NCBI GenBank assembly: GCA_016293435.1
Contig: JAEDEG010000116.1
Coordinates: 1 to 7,750 of the forward strand
Reading direction: 5' to 3'
DNA: 7,750 nt
Origin: Clostridia bacterium
Lineage (GTDB): Bacteria > Bacillota > Clostridia > UMGS1810
Shown here: one piece after another, positions 6,048 to 7,750 of the stretch
How positions within the stretch are numbered: the first letter of the stretch is position 1
How the letters are laid out: every line of letters begins with the position of its first letter
Translations under genes and position numbers: made by a program
The notes under the pieces: generated by a model
Database searches by the model: none
Told to the model about the DNA's origin: nothing
The model's input: the letters and a program-made list of their open reading frames with translations, nothing else

Positions 6048-6128
6048 GGAGGGTTATCGAAGTGGTCATAACGGGGCGCACTCGAAAGCTTCTACGTCTA
6101 ACGGAACTCATATAGCCCGAAACCCTTG
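6048..6128 (+). pseudogene. Degenerate tRNA-Ser(CGA) copy
   Basis: Aligned to the intact gene at a constant offset of 203, positions 6055-6075 are identical over 21 nt (the whole D arm), and the anticodon loop CTCGAAA (6081-6087) is also identical. The 5' acceptor strand is GGAGGGT, with a partial partner ACCCTT near 6122-6127. The anticodon stem (GCGCA against GCTTC) no longer pairs, the long variable arm cannot be drawn, and the T-loop TTCGAAT is missing. It is therefore a decayed duplicate or recombination remnant, not a working tRNA. It lies between the strong promoter and the intact tRNA. Confidence 0.75.
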
Positions 6129-6178
6129 ATTTTATGTGGTTTCTGTAATTTTATTTTTAACTAACTTTTGCTTGTTTT

Positions 6179-6225
6179 GCCCTGATATTTGCCTTTAATT
6201 TTAGTTTTGCTAAAATCGTCAGGGC
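6179..6225. repeat. Nested hairpin upstream of tRNA-Ser
   Basis: An outer 7-bp stem GCCCTGA/TCAGGGC (6179-6185 with 6219-6225) encloses an inner perfect 7-bp hairpin ATTTTAG-TTTTG-CTAAAAT (6198-6216). No T-tract follows. It could be a processing structure in a tRNA precursor, a leftover of the degenerate copy, or a recombinase-related site. Confidence 0.45.
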
Positions 6226-6250
6226 TGACATATAAAACAACTTCATATCT

Positions 6251-6339
6251 GGAGTGGTATCGAAGTGGTCATAACGGGACTGACTCGAAATCAGTTGACG
6301 GGCAACCGTCCGTGGGTTCGAATCCCACCCACTCCGCCA
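6251..6339 (+). tRNA. tRNA-Ser, anticodon CGA, with encoded CCA
   Basis: A full class II cloverleaf can be drawn. The acceptor GGAGTGG (6251-6257) pairs with CCACTCC (6329-6335), G6336 is the discriminator, and CCA is encoded at 6337-6339. The D stem is TCG/CGG. The anticodon stem ACTGA/TCAGT holds the loop CTCGAAA with anticodon CGA (6286-6288), which reads UCG. The long variable arm GACGG-GCAA-CCGTC is diagnostic of Ser. The T arm is GTGGG-TTCGAAT-CCCAC. It is the likely attachment site of the element whose integrase faces it from 6427-7617. It is probably transcribed from the strong promoter at 5835 or from a weaker one nearby (TATAAA at 6231). Confidence 0.97.
6312..6339 (+). other. Putative attachment site (tRNA-Ser 3' end)
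   Basis: The T arm, acceptor 3' strand and CCA form the part of a tRNA gene that integrative elements most often duplicate. The convergent integrase ends 88 bp away and is followed by an excisionase-like gene. The second copy of the repeat, needed to prove the site, would be at the far end of the element, outside the window. Crossover in the anticodon loop is an alternative. Confidence 0.4.
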
Positions 6340-6345
6340 GTGTTT

Positions 6346-6375
6346 ATGCGGGTTTGCAGGTTTGCAAACCCGCAT
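6346..6375 (+). terminator. Hairpin terminator after tRNA-Ser
   Basis: ATGCGGGTTTGCA (6346-6358) and TGCAAACCCGCAT (6363-6375) are exact reverse complements around GGTT, a 13-bp perfect stem starting 6 nt after the CCA. The tail TTTACTTTGTCT is only moderately T-rich, so termination may be partial. The position fits the end of the tRNA transcript. Confidence 0.7.
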
Positions 6376-6426
6376 TTACTTTGTCTGAATCGGGCTTTGT
6401 TTTGCCCAAATCTGCCTTGATTTGCC

Positions 6427-7617
6427 CTAAACTGTTTCATTATCCTTACCATAGATTATCTCCTTCATTGTTTCTGTTGCAGGAATCTTGTCAGAGTAAT
6501 CAAGGTGGGAATAAATATTAGCAGTTGTGGCATAATCGCTGTGTCCGAGTATCATTTGAATCTGCTTCATATTGACACCGCTTTTCAACATTATACTCGC
6601 CGCCGTGTGTCGGCAATCATAGAGTCTTAAATTGCGAATCTTATTCTGCCGAATAATTCTTTTGAAGTTGTCCGACAAGGTTCTCGGTTTAATCAATTCA
6701 CCAATCTCATTGACACAAACATAATCAGAATCTTCACGATAATAACTTCTTCTGAAAAGCTTTCTGTATTCCTGAATGCTTTGTTTCTTTTCTAAAAGCA
6801 ATTTCTTAACCGGAGCTACTAAGGGAAGCGAACGATAACTACTACTGTTTTTAGTTAAATCTTCTTTAACCATTTGCAGGTGTCCGTCAACCTTTGTTTC
6901 GGTTACAGTATGTGCAATCAAAAAGGTATCGTTGTCAAAATCAATGTTCTGCCACTTAAGACCGATTGCCTCTTCACGGCGAAGTCCATAAAACAACATC
7001 ATGGTTATAGGGATTTCAAATATCGTATCACTTACCAATGCAAGAATCTTTTGAGCTTCCTCAACAGTATATGTCTGACCGTGATATGGTTCCTTTTTAG
7101 GAGGATCCACACACTCCATAGGGTTTGAGTCAATAAGCTGTAGCTTTCTTGCATCTTTGAAAGCTTTATGTATATTTGCGTGATAACTTTTAACTGTTGT
7201 ACCCTTTACACGTTGTCTTTGCTTCGTATAAAAGTCCTGAATATGCTTAGGTGTAACATCTCTGAGCTTAAGCTTCATAGGTTTAAAATATGGAATTATT
7301 ATTCCGCAAACATTGTCATGATAACCACTGTAAGTAGTAGGTCGGATTTGTAGCTTCATCTTTTCCAGCCATTGTTTCATATAATCGGTGAAAAGTATGT
7401 CCCTTGCGCTGTTGCCATTTGCTACAAGCTCTGCCTCCTGCTTACGTTGAAAATCAATCAACATATCCTTAGCCCGTTTCTTGTTCCCTCGTTCCGGTAG
7501 CTCTGTGCTTTTCGATTTCCTTTGTCTTTTACCTTCTACGGACACCCAAGAGAGCTTCATATGATAAATACCCTTGATAACCTCCAGGTGTCCTGAAACC
7601 TTAATTTCCTTTTTCAA
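6427..7617 (-). CDS. int: Tyrosine recombinase (integrase) of a tRNA-Ser element
   Basis: The 396-residue product has an arm-binding N-terminal domain (about 8-60: GIYHMKLSWVSVEGKRQRKS), a SAM-like core-binding domain (about 72-165) and a catalytic domain (about 180-385). Catalytic residues visible are R213 (FYGLRREEA), K256 (LTKNSSSYRSLPL), R336 and H337 (LYDCRHTAAS), H359 (ILGHSD) and nucleophile Y369 (NIYSH). The first His of the HxxR box is Tyr here (Y333), a variant I have seen in Firmicute integrases. It catalyses site-specific insertion and, with an excisionase, excision. The start is TTG (7615-7617, complement) with AGAGGG about 9 nt upstream; the next in-frame ATG is at residue 20 and would cut the N-terminal domain. 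It lies 14 bp after the excisionase-like gene and points toward tRNA-Ser, the usual layout for ICEs, prophages and islands. Confidence 0.94.
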   Translation of the reverse strand: MKKEIKVSGHLEVIKGIYHMKLSWVSVEGKRQRKSKSTELPERGNKKRAKDMLIDFQRKQEAELVANGNSARDILFTDYMKQWLEKMKLQIRPTTYSGYHDNVCGIIIPYFKPMKLKLRDVTPKHIQDFYTKQRQRVKGTTVKSYHANIHKAFKDARKLQLIDSNPMECVDPPKKEPYHGQTYTVEEAQKILALVSDTIFEIPITMMLFYGLRREEAIGLKWQNIDFDNDTFLIAHTVTETKVDGHLQMVKEDLTKNSSSYRSLPLVAPVKKLLLEKKQSIQEYRKLFRRSYYREDSDYVCVNEIGELIKPRTLSDNFKRIIRQNKIRNLRLYDCRHTAASIMLKSGVNMKQIQMILGHSDYATTANIYSHLDYSDKIPATETMKEIIYGKDNETV

Positions 7618-7631
7618 AAATAATCACCCTC

Positions 7632-7750
7632 TTAAGATACTAACATTTCAACAAGCTTTGCTTTCACTATCCTATACTCTCGTCCAATCTTCACAGCGTG
7701 CAGTTCCTTGTTCTTAATTGCCATATAAAGCGTTTTCTTGCTGACATTAA
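7632..7750 (-). CDS. xis: Excisionase-like HTH protein (partial, start beyond window)
   Basis: The complement strand reads NVSKKTLYMAIKNKELHAVK, then IGREYRIVKAKLVEMLVS and TAA (7632-7634). The frame is open to the right edge, with the first full codon at 7746-7748. 'VSKxTLYxxIKNxELxAVKIGREYRI' is the helix-turn-helix/wing core of the MerR-like excisionase family (HTH_17), whose members are 60-75 residues long, so about half is visible. It binds and bends DNA at the attachment site to favour excision. Its stop is 14 bp before the integrase start, with the integrase ribosome binding site in between, so the two are cotranscribed. Confidence 0.85.
   Translation of the reverse strand, partial: NVSKKTLYMAIKNKELHAVKIGREYRIVKAKLVEMLVS

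Larger units (their letters stand above)
6172..6407. repeat. Direct repeat TTGTTTTGCCC flanking the tRNA
   Basis: The 11-mer occurs at 6172-6182 and 6397-6407, on either side of the intact tRNA. Its core TTTGCCC recurs at 6421-6427 beside the integrase stop codon, and loose versions (TTTGCC, CTGCC) follow near 6189 and 6412. The right-hand cluster lies where arm-type integrase sites would be expected. Low-complexity coincidence is possible. Confidence 0.35.

Noticed and set aside
6062..6115. 17-codon GTG frame behind GGAGGG in the degenerate tRNA
   Set aside because: The ribosome-binding-like sequence is the tRNA acceptor strand; the peptide has no recognisable features.
6157..6375. Minus-strand 72-aa frame containing WDSNPRTVARQ
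   Set aside because: It is the antisense shadow of the tRNA-Ser gene, a well-known false ORF type.
1..7750. CRISPR array or insertion sequence with transposase
   Set aside because: No regularly spaced repeats and no transposase-like frames on either strand.

Overview
The window looks like a low-GC Gram-positive chromosome, most likely a gut-type Clostridia (Oscillospirales/Ruminococcaceae-like; lineage is inference). Supporting signs are strong AGGAGG-type ribosome binding sites, a consensus sigma-A promoter, Firmicute-type KtrA, KdpD and integrase sequences, and A/T-rich intergenic DNA. The right end is the edge of an integrated mobile element.

Layout. Positions 3-98 are the C-terminus of a membrane-anchored protein, closed by an intrinsic terminator (135-177) and a perfect 13-bp inverted repeat (174-205). 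Positions 265-4559 hold a tightly packed, same-strand potassium-control cluster: ktrA (RCK/TrkA-type regulatory subunit), an untracked 54-residue single-pass membrane protein (946-1110), kdpD (full-length sensor kinase) and kdpE (response regulator, overlapping kdpD by 8 bp). No kdpFABC pump genes and no KtrB/TrkH channel are in view. KtrA and KdpD both belong to families known to bind c-di-AMP, and KdpD carries a near-match to the USP-domain c-di-AMP motif, so the cluster reads as a potassium/c-di-AMP sensing unit.

Positions 4560-4797 hold a structured intergenic stretch and what appears to be a frameshifted C-terminal remnant of a MmcQ/YjbR-like gene. An EamA/DMT-type transporter follows (4798-5670). 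Directly after its stop, in the same frame, lies a histidine-every-second-codon tract (5677-5790), separated only by TAA-CTT-TAG. This looks like a His-rich cytoplasmic or metal-binding tail recently cut off by two nonsense changes.

Positions 5835-5863 are a perfect TTGACA-N17-TATAAT promoter with an extended -10 and no clear ORF behind it. It fires toward a degenerate tRNA-Ser(CGA) copy (6048-6128) and then an intact tRNA-Ser(CGA) with encoded CCA (6251-6339) and a hairpin terminator (6346-6375). Facing the tRNA from the right is a tyrosine recombinase (6427-7617, minus strand) preceded by an excisionase-like HTH gene running off the window (7632-7750). The arrangement tRNA-int-xis is the standard edge of an integrative element (ICE, prophage or genomic island) using tRNA-Ser as its attachment site; the body of the element would lie to the right of the window.
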